A DNA stretch of 64,000 nt from Cytophagaceae bacterium (GTDB taxonomy: Bacteria; Bacteroidota; Bacteroidia; Cytophagales; Spirosomataceae): positions 124,001-188,000 of the forward strand of contig SXXW01000011.1 of NCBI GenBank assembly GCA_005791165.1. Reading direction: 5' to 3'. Made by a program: the position numbers and the translations under genes. A model generated the notes under the pieces. It was not told the origin of the DNA. It saw only the letters and a list, made by a program, of their open reading frames with translations, and ran no database searches. Below are positions 34,861 to 44,095 of the stretch, in pieces (within the stretch, counting starts at the first letter, position 1; every line of letters starts with the position of its first letter).

Positions 34861-37803
34861 ATGAAGATCTCACCCAATAAACCTTTTCGGGTAGTTTATT
34901 CTATTTTGTCTCATGAATTTCTCGGATATTTATTCGAGGTATTTGTGGTGCAATTGAATAAGAAGGGCCAATTGACATGGGAGTACCAAACATTAACGGT
35001 GCGTAATTTTCATGAATTTGCGCATGAACTCGATGAGCGTGATGATGCGGCAGTTAAATTAATTGAGGGGATGAAGCCTGCTGCTATTTTTGAAAAATTT
35101 AATACATCTAAGCGCAAGACTATTGAGGAGTTTTATTTGAAGACGTTTGATGCGGAGAAGGGTGAAAAGGAGATTCAAGAAGCTGTTCAGTCGGTCATAG
35201 AAAAGCGCAGAGCTCAAATTTTTGATCTAATTTGCCCAGATAAGACATTATTTATCATGGGGAATGATGGAAATCCAATGCGGCAATCCATTGAAATTCA
35301 ATCCGAGCCAGCTGAGGTATTATTTCACTTCATGCGTAACGAAGAAAATACGCACTATTTCCCTACGTTGAAGTATTTAGGTGCTAAGTTGGAATTCCAA
35401 TATAAGGACGCCATGATTTTATGTGATGAACCTGCATGGATGTTATTGAATCAAAAGCTGTATCATTTCAAACCCTTATTAGAAGGTAAAAAGCTGCGTG
35501 CTTTTTTGAATAAAAAATTTGTAGTCATTCCCAAAAACATGGAGGAAGACTATTTTCGCAAATTTGTGAAGGCAATGGTAGCCAGGTATCCGATCTATGC
35601 CAAAGGTTTTGAGGTAATTAATACAGAGAAGAATTGCCAATTTTTGTTGACCTATGGACCAATCACTCCAAGATTAGATGAGGAGGAAAAGTCGGCGACT
35701 AAAAAAGCCGCTGCTTTAGTAGCTGCAGATCGTTGGAATTTTGTCTTATCATTTCAATATGGGAATAATCGCTTTCCTTGGGATGGATTATCTGCGGAGG
35801 CCAATGTTTTATTTGAGAAAAAGGGCGAAAGTTATGCTTTTCAAAAAATCATGCGATCTCTAACTAAAGAAAAGAGAGCATTCCAATACTTGAAGTCTAT
35901 AGGATTGCCACTGGAGCAGGATGGCCGTACTTCAATTTCAAGATCTGATGCTGTTCAGTGGCTTACTGAACATAAACAAGATTTAGATCAAGCGGGTTAC
36001 CTCGTTCAATTTAGAGGGGATGGTCAGGCGCCACGTTATTTTTTAGGCAAGCCAGAAATTAAGATAAGGATTGGAGAAAAATTAGATTGGTTTGATATTC
36101 AAGCTGTTATTTCTTTCGGGACATTTCAAATTCCATTTTTAAAAATACGCCAACTTATACTTGCGAAGAAGAAAGAATTTCATTTGCCTGATGGGTCTAT
36201 TGCCATAATTCCGGACAATTGGTTTCATGATTATCAGGACTTGTTCTATTTCTCAGAAACGAGACCTGGTGAAGAGGGTGTTTATTTGAAACGCCAACAT
36301 TTCCAATTGGTACAAGAATGGGAAGATCAAGATCTAATTAAAACATCGCTTAGAAGTAAGACTGTTGCCGATTTAAGCCTTCAATCTAAGGATTTTCCTG
36401 TGCCCAAAAACTTTAGGGGGACCTTGAGGCCCTACCAATTAGATGGTTACAGGTGGATGCGCACAAGGCAAAATGCAGGTTTGGGTGCTTGTCTTGCGGA
36501 TGATATGGGTTTAGGAAAAACGATTCAGACCCTTTGTTTATTGCAAAGTTTGAAGGAGCAAGGTGAAGTATTGCCAACCTTATTAGTGATGCCTACGTCT
36601 CTTTTGTACAACTGGGAGATGGAGGCTAAGAAATTTACACCCCAATTGCGGGTTCTGGTGTACAGTGGCCCCCAAAGAGAAAAGTTGCAAGCCCAAGTAA
36701 AAAAGACTGATTTGATTTTATGCTCTTTTGGATTAGTTCGATCGGATATTGATTGGTTTGAAAAACAAGAATTTAGTTACGTGATTTTGGATGAGTCTCA
36801 AGCCATTAAAAATCCTCAAGCTAATATCACAAAGGCAGTTCAAAAATTGAACGCCAAATATCGCTTAGTGATGACGGGTACTCCTCTCGAAAATTCTACG
36901 ATGGACTTATGGTCTCAAATGAATTTTGTTAATTCAGGATTGCTTGGGACTCAAAAATATTTCAAGGATCATTTTCAAATTCCCATCGAGAAGAAGGCTG
37001 ATGGAGACATGAAAAAGAGACTTTATTTTCTCATTAAGCCTTATTTACTGAGAAGGGAAAAGCGCCAAGTAGCGGCAGATTTACCTGAGAAAATGGAATC
37101 CATCACCTATTGTGGAATGTCTGAGGAGCAGGAGCGTTTATACGATAAAACGAAATCATTTTATCGCGATGTTTTATTGAAGCAAATTAAAGATGAGGGT
37201 TTGCAAAAATCTCGTTTTTCAGTGCTTCAAGGGTTAACGAAACTGCGCCAACTAGCCAACCATCCTTTGTTGTGCGAAGAGGGGTATGTAGGAGAGTCAG
37301 GTAAAATGGAAGCAGTATTAGAAAAATTAGAAACGGTGTTAGAGCAACATCATAAGGTGTTAATTTTTAGTCAATTTGTGCAACATCTGCAGATTATTAA
37401 GCGTGCTTTGGATGAGCAAGGTGTTGCATATGCCTATTTAGATGGTAGCACCACCGACCGAAAAGGCCAAGTCGAAAGTTTCCAAAAATCAGACGGTCAA
37501 TCTGTATTTTTAATTTCACTCAAAGCGGGTGGAGTAGGATTGAATTTAACAGCGGCTGATTATGTGTTTCTATTAGACCCTTGGTGGAATCCTGCTGCTG
37601 AAGCCCAAGCAATCGATAGAGCCCATCGAATCGGTCAAGAAAAAACGGTATTTACCTACAAGTTTATTACCAAGGAAACTGTTGAGGAGAAAATCTTAGC
37701 TTTGCAACAACGTAAACTTGATTTGGCCAATGAATTAGTTACCTCCGATGAAAGTATTCTACGCGCTTTAAGCGAAGATGAGGTGCTGGATTTATTAAGC
37801 TAA
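34861..37803 (+). CDS. SNF2-family DEAD/DEAH-box helicase
   Basis: A 980-residue Swi2/Snf2 ATPase. The N-terminal 500 residues are a bacterial-specific region without a recognised zinc SWIM motif. The ATPase part starts with FRGTLRPYQLDGYRWM; Walker A is CLADDMGLGKTIQTL (near residue 545), the DEAH-equivalent is DESQAIKNP (near 643), and motif III is VMTGTPLENS. The second lobe has HHKVLIFSQFVQHL, SLKAGGVGLNLTAAD, LDPWWNPAAEAQAIDRAHRIGQ. It remodels protein-DNA complexes; the target is unknown. It has no phage-defence neighbours, so a housekeeping role is likely. Confidence 0.94.
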   Translation: MKISPNKPFRVVYSILSHEFLGYLFEVFVVQLNKKGQLTWEYQTLTVRNFHEFAHELDERDDAAVKLIEGMKPAAIFEKFNTSKRKTIEEFYLKTFDAEKGEKEIQEAVQSVIEKRRAQIFDLICPDKTLFIMGNDGNPMRQSIEIQSEPAEVLFHFMRNEENTHYFPTLKYLGAKLEFQYKDAMILCDEPAWMLLNQKLYHFKPLLEGKKLRAFLNKKFVVIPKNMEEDYFRKFVKAMVARYPIYAKGFEVINTEKNCQFLLTYGPITPRLDEEEKSATKKAAALVAADRWNFVLSFQYGNNRFPWDGLSAEANVLFEKKGESYAFQKIMRSLTKEKRAFQYLKSIGLPLEQDGRTSISRSDAVQWLTEHKQDLDQAGYLVQFRGDGQAPRYFLGKPEIKIRIGEKLDWFDIQAVISFGTFQIPFLKIRQLILAKKKEFHLPDGSIAIIPDNWFHDYQDLFYFSETRPGEEGVYLKRQHFQLVQEWEDQDLIKTSLRSKTVADLSLQSKDFPVPKNFRGTLRPYQLDGYRWMRTRQNAGLGACLADDMGLGKTIQTLCLLQSLKEQGEVLPTLLVMPTSLLYNWEMEAKKFTPQLRVLVYSGPQREKLQAQVKKTDLILCSFGLVRSDIDWFEKQEFSYVILDESQAIKNPQANITKAVQKLNAKYRLVMTGTPLENSTMDLWSQMNFVNSGLLGTQKYFKDHFQIPIEKKADGDMKKRLYFLIKPYLLRREKRQVAADLPEKMESITYCGMSEEQERLYDKTKSFYRDVLLKQIKDEGLQKSRFSVLQGLTKLRQLANHPLLCEEGYVGESGKMEAVLEKLETVLEQHHKVLIFSQFVQHLQIIKRALDEQGVAYAYLDGSTTDRKGQVESFQKSDGQSVFLISLKAGGVGLNLTAADYVFLLDPWWNPAAEAQAIDRAHRIGQEKTVFTYKFITKETVEEKILALQQRKLDLANELVTSDESILRALSEDEVLDLLS

Positions 37804-37811
37804 AGAAATGG

Positions 37812-37847
37812 AATAGTCTTCATTCAGCTGATCAGCTAAAGATTATT
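37812..37847. terminator. Bidirectional terminator-like hairpin between snf2 and mntR
   Basis: AATAGTCTT (37812-37820) pairs with AAGATTATT (37839-37847, one G-U) and encloses the palindrome AGCTGATCAGCT (37826-37837). It lies between the two convergent stop codons and overlaps the mntR stop. T-rich sequence follows on the + side. Confidence 0.5.
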
Positions 37848-38524
37848 TATATTTTTACTAATATGTTTTTAGCCACTTCATAGCTTATGAAAATTGGCTT
37901 TTCTTCAGCTATTTTCAATGAAACAGATCTGTCAAATGTGTTGATCTCTACTACTTCAAGCCTAGCGCCTAAGCTTAAATTTAGTTTAGTGAGCAATTGA
38001 AGAAATACGGCAGAATCTTTTGCAACACCCATGAGGGTACATGTTTCGTTCAATTTCACTTCGGATAAATGTAGATATCCAAGCTCCGGAATTTCTCCTT
38101 CTTGGCTAGGAATGGGATCTCCATGTGGGTCTATTTTCGGAAAATCTAAAAAAGAATCCAATTTATTGATTAATGTTTCCGATTCTATATGTTCTAATTG
38201 CTCCGCTATTTCATGTACTTCATCCCAATTATACCCAAGCTTTTCCACTAAAAATACTTCCCAAAGGCGATGCTTTCGTATGATGCTTAGGGCAATACTT
38301 TCGCCTATCTTGGTCAATCTAACTCCTTGATATTTTTGATAAGTAACCCAGCCTTTTTCAGCCAATTTTTGCAACATGTCTGTTACGGATGCGGCCTTGT
38401 TATTCGTCAACTCAGCAATGGAATTAGTTGAAATATCTTCTTTAGTCCCTTCGCAGAGCCGATATATAATTTTCAAATAATTTTCTTCCGCTAATGATGT
38501 TGTCATTGATATTGTCGTTGGCAA
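37847..38524 (-). CDS. mntR: DtxR/MntR-family metal-dependent transcriptional regulator
   Basis: The 225-residue protein has the DtxR layout: an N-terminal winged helix (SLAEENYLKIIYRLCEGTKEDISTNSIAELTNNKAASVTDMLQKLAEKGWVTYQKYQGVRLT), a metal-binding/dimerisation region (IRKHRLWEVFLVEKLGYNWDEVHEIAEQLEHIESETLINKL) and a C-terminal SH3-like FeoA domain (residues ~150-225). It should repress mntH when Mn or Fe is sufficient. It is divergent from mntH and shares a large palindrome. The start may be the ATG at 38506 (MTTSLAEENYLK) instead. Confidence 0.93.
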   Translation of the reverse strand: MPTTISMTTSLAEENYLKIIYRLCEGTKEDISTNSIAELTNNKAASVTDMLQKLAEKGWVTYQKYQGVRLTKIGESIALSIIRKHRLWEVFLVEKLGYNWDEVHEIAEQLEHIESETLINKLDSFLDFPKIDPHGDPIPSQEGEIPELGYLHLSEVKLNETCTLMGVAKDSAVFLQLLTKLNLSLGARLEVVEINTFDRSVSLKIAEEKPIFISYEVAKNILVKI

Positions 38525-38547
38525 GCAATTTAGAAAAAATATATGAT

Positions 38548-38581
38548 AAATTAATTTTTAGTCTAGTCTAAAAATTAATTT
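38548..38581. promoter_or_regulatory. 34-bp palindromic operator between mntR and mntH
   Basis: AATTAATTTTTAG (38549-38561) and CTAAAAATTAATT (38568-38580) are perfect 13-bp arms, extended by one more A-T pair, around TCTAGT, whose inner CTAG also pairs; only the central T/T pair is imperfect. The core TTTTTAG-N6-CTAAAAA resembles DtxR-family boxes (TTAG...CTAA). It ends at the -33 TTG of mntH (38581), so binding would block RNA polymerase. The divergent regulator is the obvious ligand. Confidence 0.75.
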
Positions 38582-38609
38582 TGAAGCAACGTAAAATTCT
38601 GTATATTTG
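38581..38609 (+). promoter_or_regulatory. Promoter of mntH
   Basis: TTG (38581-38583) and TATATTTG (38602-38609) are 18 bp apart and match the Bacteroidota consensus. The predicted start point near 38615 leaves only about 6 nt before the first candidate start TTG (38621), or about 24 nt before a second TTG (38639). Confidence 0.65.
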
Positions 38610-38620
38610 AGACTAAATAG

Positions 38621-39940
38621 TTGAAACCAATAAAAGTCTTGGAAAATAGAAAACATTCAAATTCTCTTTCTGAAGTTTTTGCGAGTATCCCAATCCCTAA
38701 AGGAAATGGATTTTGGCAAAATCTAAGGGCCTTTATGGGTCCAGGCTTTATGGTGGCTGTCGGGTATATGGACCCTGGAAATTGGGCTACGGATTTATCG
38801 GGTGGTGCTCAATTTGGCTATACACTTCTCTCTGTTATTTTGGTCTCAAGTTTATTTGCTATTTTACTTCAACACCTTGCCCTTAAATTAGGAGTGGCTA
38901 CAGGGCGAGATCTTGCCCAAGCATGTGGGGACTATTTTTCTAAACCGGTTGCGTTTTTTTTATGGATATTATGCGAATTGGCTATTACCGCATGTGATTT
39001 AGCCGAGGTTATTGGTTCTGCTCTTGCCTTACATTTACTTTTTGATATTCCTATTTTGATGGGAATTCTGATAACAATTACCGACGTATTTTTGATTTTA
39101 TTTTTGCAGAAAAAAGGATTTAGGGTATTGGAATCAATCGTTTTAGCCTTATTGATCGTGATTGTTTTATGCTTTGCATTTGAACTTATATTATCCAAGC
39201 CAGATTTTTATCCTATTTTAAATGGCCTAGTTCCTCAAATATCTATTTTTTCAGATGAGCGCCAATTGTATGTAGCGATTGGTATTTTAGGCGCGACGGT
39301 TATGCCTCATAATTTGTATTTACATTCGAGCATCGTTCAAACAAGGGCCTTTGCAAAAACGGATGAGGATAGAAAAAAGGCTATAAAATTTGCAACAATC
39401 GACTCCACGATATCTTTAGGACTTGCTTTTTTTATCAATGCTGGAATTTTAATTTTAGCGGCATCCACATTTTATTTTAGTGGTAACCGGGGAGTTGCTG
39501 AAATCCAAGATGCTCATAAGCTTTTAAACCCTGTTTTAGGGAGTCATTGGGCTAGTATTGTTTTTGCAATTGCCTTATTAGCTTCTGGCCAAAATGCTAC
39601 CTTAACAGGAACATTAGCAGGCCAAATTGTGATGGAAGGGTTTTTGGATTTAAGAATTACCCCTTGGCTTCGTCGATTAATCACCAGAGCGATAGCTATT
39701 TTGCCTGCATTTTTTATTACTTGGTGGTGGGGAGATAATAAAATTGGAGATCTGTTGATTTTCTCTCAAGTAATACTTTCCATGCAATTATCCTTTGCGG
39801 TAATTCCACTCATTTGGTTTACAAGTGACGAAAAGAAAATGGGAAAATTTGTCAATCCTACCTGGATAAAATGCTTGGCTTGGGCAACCTCAGCCATTAT
39901 TTTGAGCCTTAACGTCTATTTAATTGCTCAATTTATTTGA
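38621..39940 (+). CDS. mntH: Nramp-family divalent metal (Mn2+/Fe2+) transporter
   Basis: A proton-coupled importer of 439 residues with eleven predicted membrane helices. The metal-site motif of helix 1 is AVGYMDPGNWATDL (DPGN), and helix 6 has GATVMPHNLYLHSS (MPH). There is no ATG before the homologous region, so translation starts at a TTG: 38621, or 38639, which would give a more usual leader after the promoter. It is divergent from the DtxR-type regulator. The 3' end overlaps ribD by 13 bp, tail to tail. Confidence 0.96.
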   Translation: MKPIKVLENRKHSNSLSEVFASIPIPKGNGFWQNLRAFMGPGFMVAVGYMDPGNWATDLSGGAQFGYTLLSVILVSSLFAILLQHLALKLGVATGRDLAQACGDYFSKPVAFFLWILCELAITACDLAEVIGSALALHLLFDIPILMGILITITDVFLILFLQKKGFRVLESIVLALLIVIVLCFAFELILSKPDFYPILNGLVPQISIFSDERQLYVAIGILGATVMPHNLYLHSSIVQTRAFAKTDEDRKKAIKFATIDSTISLGLAFFINAGILILAASTFYFSGNRGVAEIQDAHKLLNPVLGSHWASIVFAIALLASGQNATLTGTLAGQIVMEGFLDLRITPWLRRLITRAIAILPAFFITWWWGDNKIGDLLIFSQVILSMQLSFAVIPLIWFTSDEKKMGKFVNPTWIKCLAWATSAIILSLNVYLIAQFI

Positions 39941-40992
39941 GATAATTTAGGAAGTATGGCTTTCGACCAAATATTGTCTTGGCCTACCATAAACTTTTTT
40001 TCAAATACCACATCAGTCAATATCGGAGCTAGTATTCCTTCTCTCAATTTTATTTGCTTCTCAATTTTCCAAATCTCATTAATTAATCCTGCAGTATAGA
40101 ATTGATTAGCCGTATGGGTGCCACCTTCGACCATAATCGATTGAATGTTATTTTGATAACAATAGATTAAGATACATTTAAGAAATTCAATTGGATTTTT
40201 ATCACCTAGAGCTATCCATTTTTTATTAACAACCGCCTCGCTATGGTGCTTTGTAAATACAATCAATGGCTCTGGATCCTGCACTAATTTTAATTCTTTG
40301 GGCAATCGATTGGAAGGATCTATGATGATTCTTATGGGAGACTTACCTTGCCAAAATCGAACATTGAGTGAAGGATTATCAGCGATAGCCGTTTGAACGC
40401 CAATTAATATCCCCTGATTTTCAGTGCGCATTTTGTGAACGAGTTGTTGGCTTTCGGAATTCGAAAACGCAACAGGCGTACCGTCAGCTTTGGCTACAAA
40501 ATTATCCTGTGAACAGGCAAATTTCAACGTGATATAGGGTTTTTTCTCTCTTTGAAAATGGAAAAACTTTCGATTTAATTCTTCTCCTTTTTCTGCTAGC
40601 AATCCTACCTCAACTTCAATGCCTGCTGCTTTCAATCTTGCAATTCCCTCGCCGGCAACAATAGGATTAGGATCGATATTGCAAATGACCACGCGCTTCA
40701 CCCTACTTTTGATTAATAAATCAGCGCATGGAGGAGTTTTGCCATGATGCGAGCAAGGTTCTAAATTCACATAGATGGTAGCGCCTATGATATCTAAAGG
40801 ATTAACCAGGGAATTTACTGCATTCACTTCGGCGTGCGCCTCGCCATATTTTTGGTGATAACCTTCACCGATAACGACCTCATCTTTTACGATGACACAA
40901 CCTACTAAAGGATTAGGAGCAACGAAGCCTGAGCCCATGATAGCTAGGTCTAGGGCTCGTTGCATCCAAAATATTTCCTTAACCAATGACAT
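39928..40992 (-). CDS. ribD: Bifunctional riboflavin deaminase/reductase RibD
   Basis: The 354-residue protein has an N-terminal deaminase domain with the zinc site H53-A-E55 and EPCSHHGKTPPCADLL (C80, C89), and a C-terminal reductase domain (PYITLKFACSQDNFVA, IRIIIDPSNRLP, IMVEGGTHTANQF). It performs the second and third steps of riboflavin synthesis. The start overlaps the RND gene by 14 bp, so it is probably co-transcribed with the efflux operon, with no obvious functional link. Confidence 0.96.
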   Translation of the reverse strand: MSLVKEIFWMQRALDLAIMGSGFVAPNPLVGCVIVKDEVVIGEGYHQKYGEAHAEVNAVNSLVNPLDIIGATIYVNLEPCSHHGKTPPCADLLIKSRVKRVVICNIDPNPIVAGEGIARLKAAGIEVEVGLLAEKGEELNRKFFHFQREKKPYITLKFACSQDNFVAKADGTPVAFSNSESQQLVHKMRTENQGILIGVQTAIADNPSLNVRFWQGKSPIRIIIDPSNRLPKELKLVQDPEPLIVFTKHHSEAVVNKKWIALGDKNPIEFLKCILIYCYQNNIQSIMVEGGTHTANQFYTAGLINEIWKIEKQIKLREGILAPILTDVVFEKKFMVGQDNIWSKAILPKLSQIN

Positions 40993-43900
40993 GATTGGCT
41001 TCTTCCAAAACCTCTTCTTTTGACTTCTTGAAATTACTTGACATAAAACTATAGATCGCCGGAATGATGTACAAGGTTAAAGTCGTTGAAAATATCATTC
41101 CTCCCACAACCGCTATGCCCATCGACACCCTACTTTTTGCTCCCGAACCTAAGGCTAAAGCAATGGGCAAAATACCCAAAATTGTACATAGAGATGTCAT
41201 GACGATAGGTCTAAATCTGGCAGCCGCAGCAACTTTTACCGCTTCTAATTTAGAAAGGCCCGACTCTTTTTTCTGATTAGCAAACTCCACAATTAAAATT
41301 CCATTTTTGGTCACAAGTCCTATTAACACAATAATTCCAATTTGTGAGAATATATTAAGTGTTTGGCTGAAATCCCATAAAGTTAATAACGCACCTGCAA
41401 CGGCTAAAGGAACCGTAAATAAAATAATAAGTGGATCTACGAAACTTTCAAATTGGGCCGATAAAATCAAATAAATCAATAAGATAGCTAGCGCAAATGC
41501 GAATAACAAAGAGGAACTGGATTCTTTAAATTCCTTGCTTTGGCCGTCATATGCGGTAGAGAATGATACATCAAACGTTTCTTTGGCTAGTTTGTCCATC
41601 TCATTTAATGCCTCTCCCATCGTTACACCTTTGGCCATTTGCGCCTGAACTGTGGCGGCAACATAGCGATTGTAGCGATATAGTTGGGGCGGCGTACTTT
41701 GTTCGGTTATTTTAACCAAATTGTCCAACTGAATTAAATCTCCGCGATTGTTTTTTACATATAAGGATTTTAAGTCTTTCACATCATTTCTTAAATCCCG
41801 ATTGATTTGACCAATGATTTGATATTGCTTGCCATCCATCACAAAATAGCCAAATCTTCTTCCAGAGAGACCCAACTGAAGTGTTTGGGCTACATCTTGA
41901 ATCGATATTCCTAAATTTTGTGCTTTGGCACGATCAATTTCTAAACGCAATTCAGGTTTCGTAAACTTCAAATTGACATCCGAATTTTCAAATTTTGGGG
42001 ACTCTCGCACCTTCGCTAAAAACAAAGGCATCATTTTTTTAAGTTTTTCAAAATTAGGCGCCTGAACCACAAATGCAATCGGTAATCCACCACCCCCACG
42101 CTGACCAGTAGATAAGGTTGGATCCTGAATTAGAACTGCTTTTGCCCCTGTGAACTTTTTAATCTTAGGTTGCAACTCTTCCGCGATCGCTTGTTGGGAT
42201 CTCCTGTTTCCTGGATCTGTTAACATAATACGCATACTCCCTGTATTAGATCCTCCATTTCCAAAGGGTGGAGACGTATAGGCATATATGTTTTTTCTTT
42301 CATTATCAGGAATGGCATTCATCAAAAAGTTTGACATTTCATCCGTATAATTAAGCATATATTCAAAGGTAACTCCTTCAGGGGCTGTTGCATTTACTCT
42401 TAACATCCCACGATCCTCTAACGGTGCAAGCTCTGATGGAATTGCACCTGTTTTAAATAATGCATAAATAATTCCAAAAAGAGACACAACTAAAACCCAT
42501 GCAAGCCAACGAACATTCAAAAAGGAATTTAAGGAACTCTCATAAGCACGATTCAACCAAACAAAAAATGGTTCAGTTACGCGGTAAAACCAGGGCTTTG
42601 AGTGACCACCTTTTAAAAGTCTTGAACCTAACATTGGAGTTAATGTCAATGAAACAAAGGCTGATATAATCACAGATCCGGCGACAACGATTCCAAATTC
42701 ACGAAATAAACGGCCCGTAATTCCTTGCAAGAATATAACTGGCAAGAATACAGCAACCAACGTAACCGTGGTTGAAATAACTGCGAAGTAAATTTCTTTA
42801 GAGCCCTCTTGTGCAGCTTTCCACGGACTAATGCCTTCTTCAATTTTAGAGTAAATATTCTCCAAAACAACAATGGCGTCATCCACAACTAATCCAATTG
42901 ACAACACAATGCCTAATAAAGTTAATACGTTGATCGAAAAGCCCACCAAATACATAAAGAAGAAAACGCCAATTAAACTTACAGGAATCGCCGTCAATGG
43001 GATGATCGTGGAACGCCAATCTCTCAAGAATAAAAATATAATAATTGTTACCAGTAAAATAGCGGTTAATATAGTCTCCTCCACCTCTACAATCGATCTT
43101 CTTACATACCGTGTATTGTCAAAGCCTTCTTTTAGCAAGACATCATCTGGCATGGTAGTTTGAATTTGAACCAATTTCTTTCGAATGGCATTGACAATTT
43201 CAATTTGATTTGAGCCTGGCTGAGGAATCACTGCAATCGAAATCATTGGGACATTATCCCGTTTAAACATGGTCTTTTCATTCTCAGAAGCTAAAACGAC
43301 ATCTCCCACATCCGAAAATTTCACGGATCTGTCACCCTCTTCTTTGATAATTAAATTTTCAAAATCTTCCACAGTTGTCAACCTACCTTGAGTTCTAACC
43401 GTTAGTTCCGTATTGGCTCCCTCGATACTACCTGATGGCAATTCGATATTTTGTTTGGATAGAGCCGCTACAATATCCGGTGCCGTTAAACGAAAAGAGG
43501 CTAAACGATCAGGATCTATGTTCAAGCGCATCGCATATTTTTTCTCTCCCCACATTTGAACCGAACTTACCCCTGGGATAGTTTGTAATTTCTCTTTTAC
43601 ATTTCGAGTAGCGATCTCATTTAGATTTAAAATATTTCTCGTTTTAGATGATAAATTTAAATTATAAATAGGTCCTGAATCGGCATCTGATTTTGAAATT
43701 ACAGGTGGATCTACATCTTTTGGCAACACAGCCATAGATCTAGAAACACGGTCACGCACATCATTTGCCGCATCTTCAATATTAACAGCTAGGTCAAACT
43801 CAACGGTGATACTGGATCGCCCATCCCTACTCGAACTAGTCAATGTTCGAATACCCGCAATTCCATTAATGGACTCTTCTAACGGTTCCGTAATTTGAGA

Positions 43901-44083
43901 TTCAATAATATCAGCATTGGCCCCCGTATAACTAGTTTGCACATTTACAACAGGAGGGTCCACGGATGGATATTCCCTAACACCTAAATAATTATAACCA
44001 ATGAGCCCAAATACAATAATTGTAATGGACATAACAATGGCCAAGACTGGACGTTTAATGCTGATTTCTGATAATGATGCCAT
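40979..44083 (-). CDS. RND family multidrug efflux transporter (AcrB/MexF-like)
   Basis: The 1034-residue inner-membrane pump has twelve membrane helices and two large periplasmic loops, as in the HAE1 family. Motifs include IKRPVLAIVMSITIIVFGLIGYNYLGVREYPSVDPP at the N terminus, the proton-relay GLVVDDAIVVLENI (two Asp in helix 4), and LVTKNGILIVEFAN (Lys in helix 10). It should act with the adaptor at 45146-46249; an outer-membrane TolC-like partner is not encoded here. Substrates are unknown. Confidence 0.96.
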   Translation of the reverse strand: MASLSEISIKRPVLAIVMSITIIVFGLIGYNYLGVREYPSVDPPVVNVQTSYTGANADIIESQITEPLEESINGIAGIRTLTSSSRDGRSSITVEFDLAVNIEDAANDVRDRVSRSMAVLPKDVDPPVISKSDADSGPIYNLNLSSKTRNILNLNEIATRNVKEKLQTIPGVSSVQMWGEKKYAMRLNIDPDRLASFRLTAPDIVAALSKQNIELPSGSIEGANTELTVRTQGRLTTVEDFENLIIKEEGDRSVKFSDVGDVVLASENEKTMFKRDNVPMISIAVIPQPGSNQIEIVNAIRKKLVQIQTTMPDDVLLKEGFDNTRYVRRSIVEVEETILTAILLVTIIIFLFLRDWRSTIIPLTAIPVSLIGVFFFMYLVGFSINVLTLLGIVLSIGLVVDDAIVVLENIYSKIEEGISPWKAAQEGSKEIYFAVISTTVTLVAVFLPVIFLQGITGRLFREFGIVVAGSVIISAFVSLTLTPMLGSRLLKGGHSKPWFYRVTEPFFVWLNRAYESSLNSFLNVRWLAWVLVVSLFGIIYALFKTGAIPSELAPLEDRGMLRVNATAPEGVTFEYMLNYTDEMSNFLMNAIPDNERKNIYAYTSPPFGNGGSNTGSMRIMLTDPGNRRSQQAIAEELQPKIKKFTGAKAVLIQDPTLSTGQRGGGGLPIAFVVQAPNFEKLKKMMPLFLAKVRESPKFENSDVNLKFTKPELRLEIDRAKAQNLGISIQDVAQTLQLGLSGRRFGYFVMDGKQYQIIGQINRDLRNDVKDLKSLYVKNNRGDLIQLDNLVKITEQSTPPQLYRYNRYVAATVQAQMAKGVTMGEALNEMDKLAKETFDVSFSTAYDGQSKEFKESSSSLLFAFALAILLIYLILSAQFESFVDPLIILFTVPLAVAGALLTLWDFSQTLNIFSQIGIIVLIGLVTKNGILIVEFANQKKESGLSKLEAVKVAAAARFRPIVMTSLCTILGILPIALALGSGAKSRVSMGIAVVGGMIFSTTLTLYIIPAIYSFMSSNFKKSKEEVLEEANHVIG

Positions 44084-44095
44084 CGATTTATAGGT

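Noticed and set aside
34861-37803. SNF2 helicase as part of a phage-defence system
   Set aside because: No nuclease, methyltransferase, DISARM- or Zorya-type partner is nearby; neighbours are prmA and the metal-transport pair.
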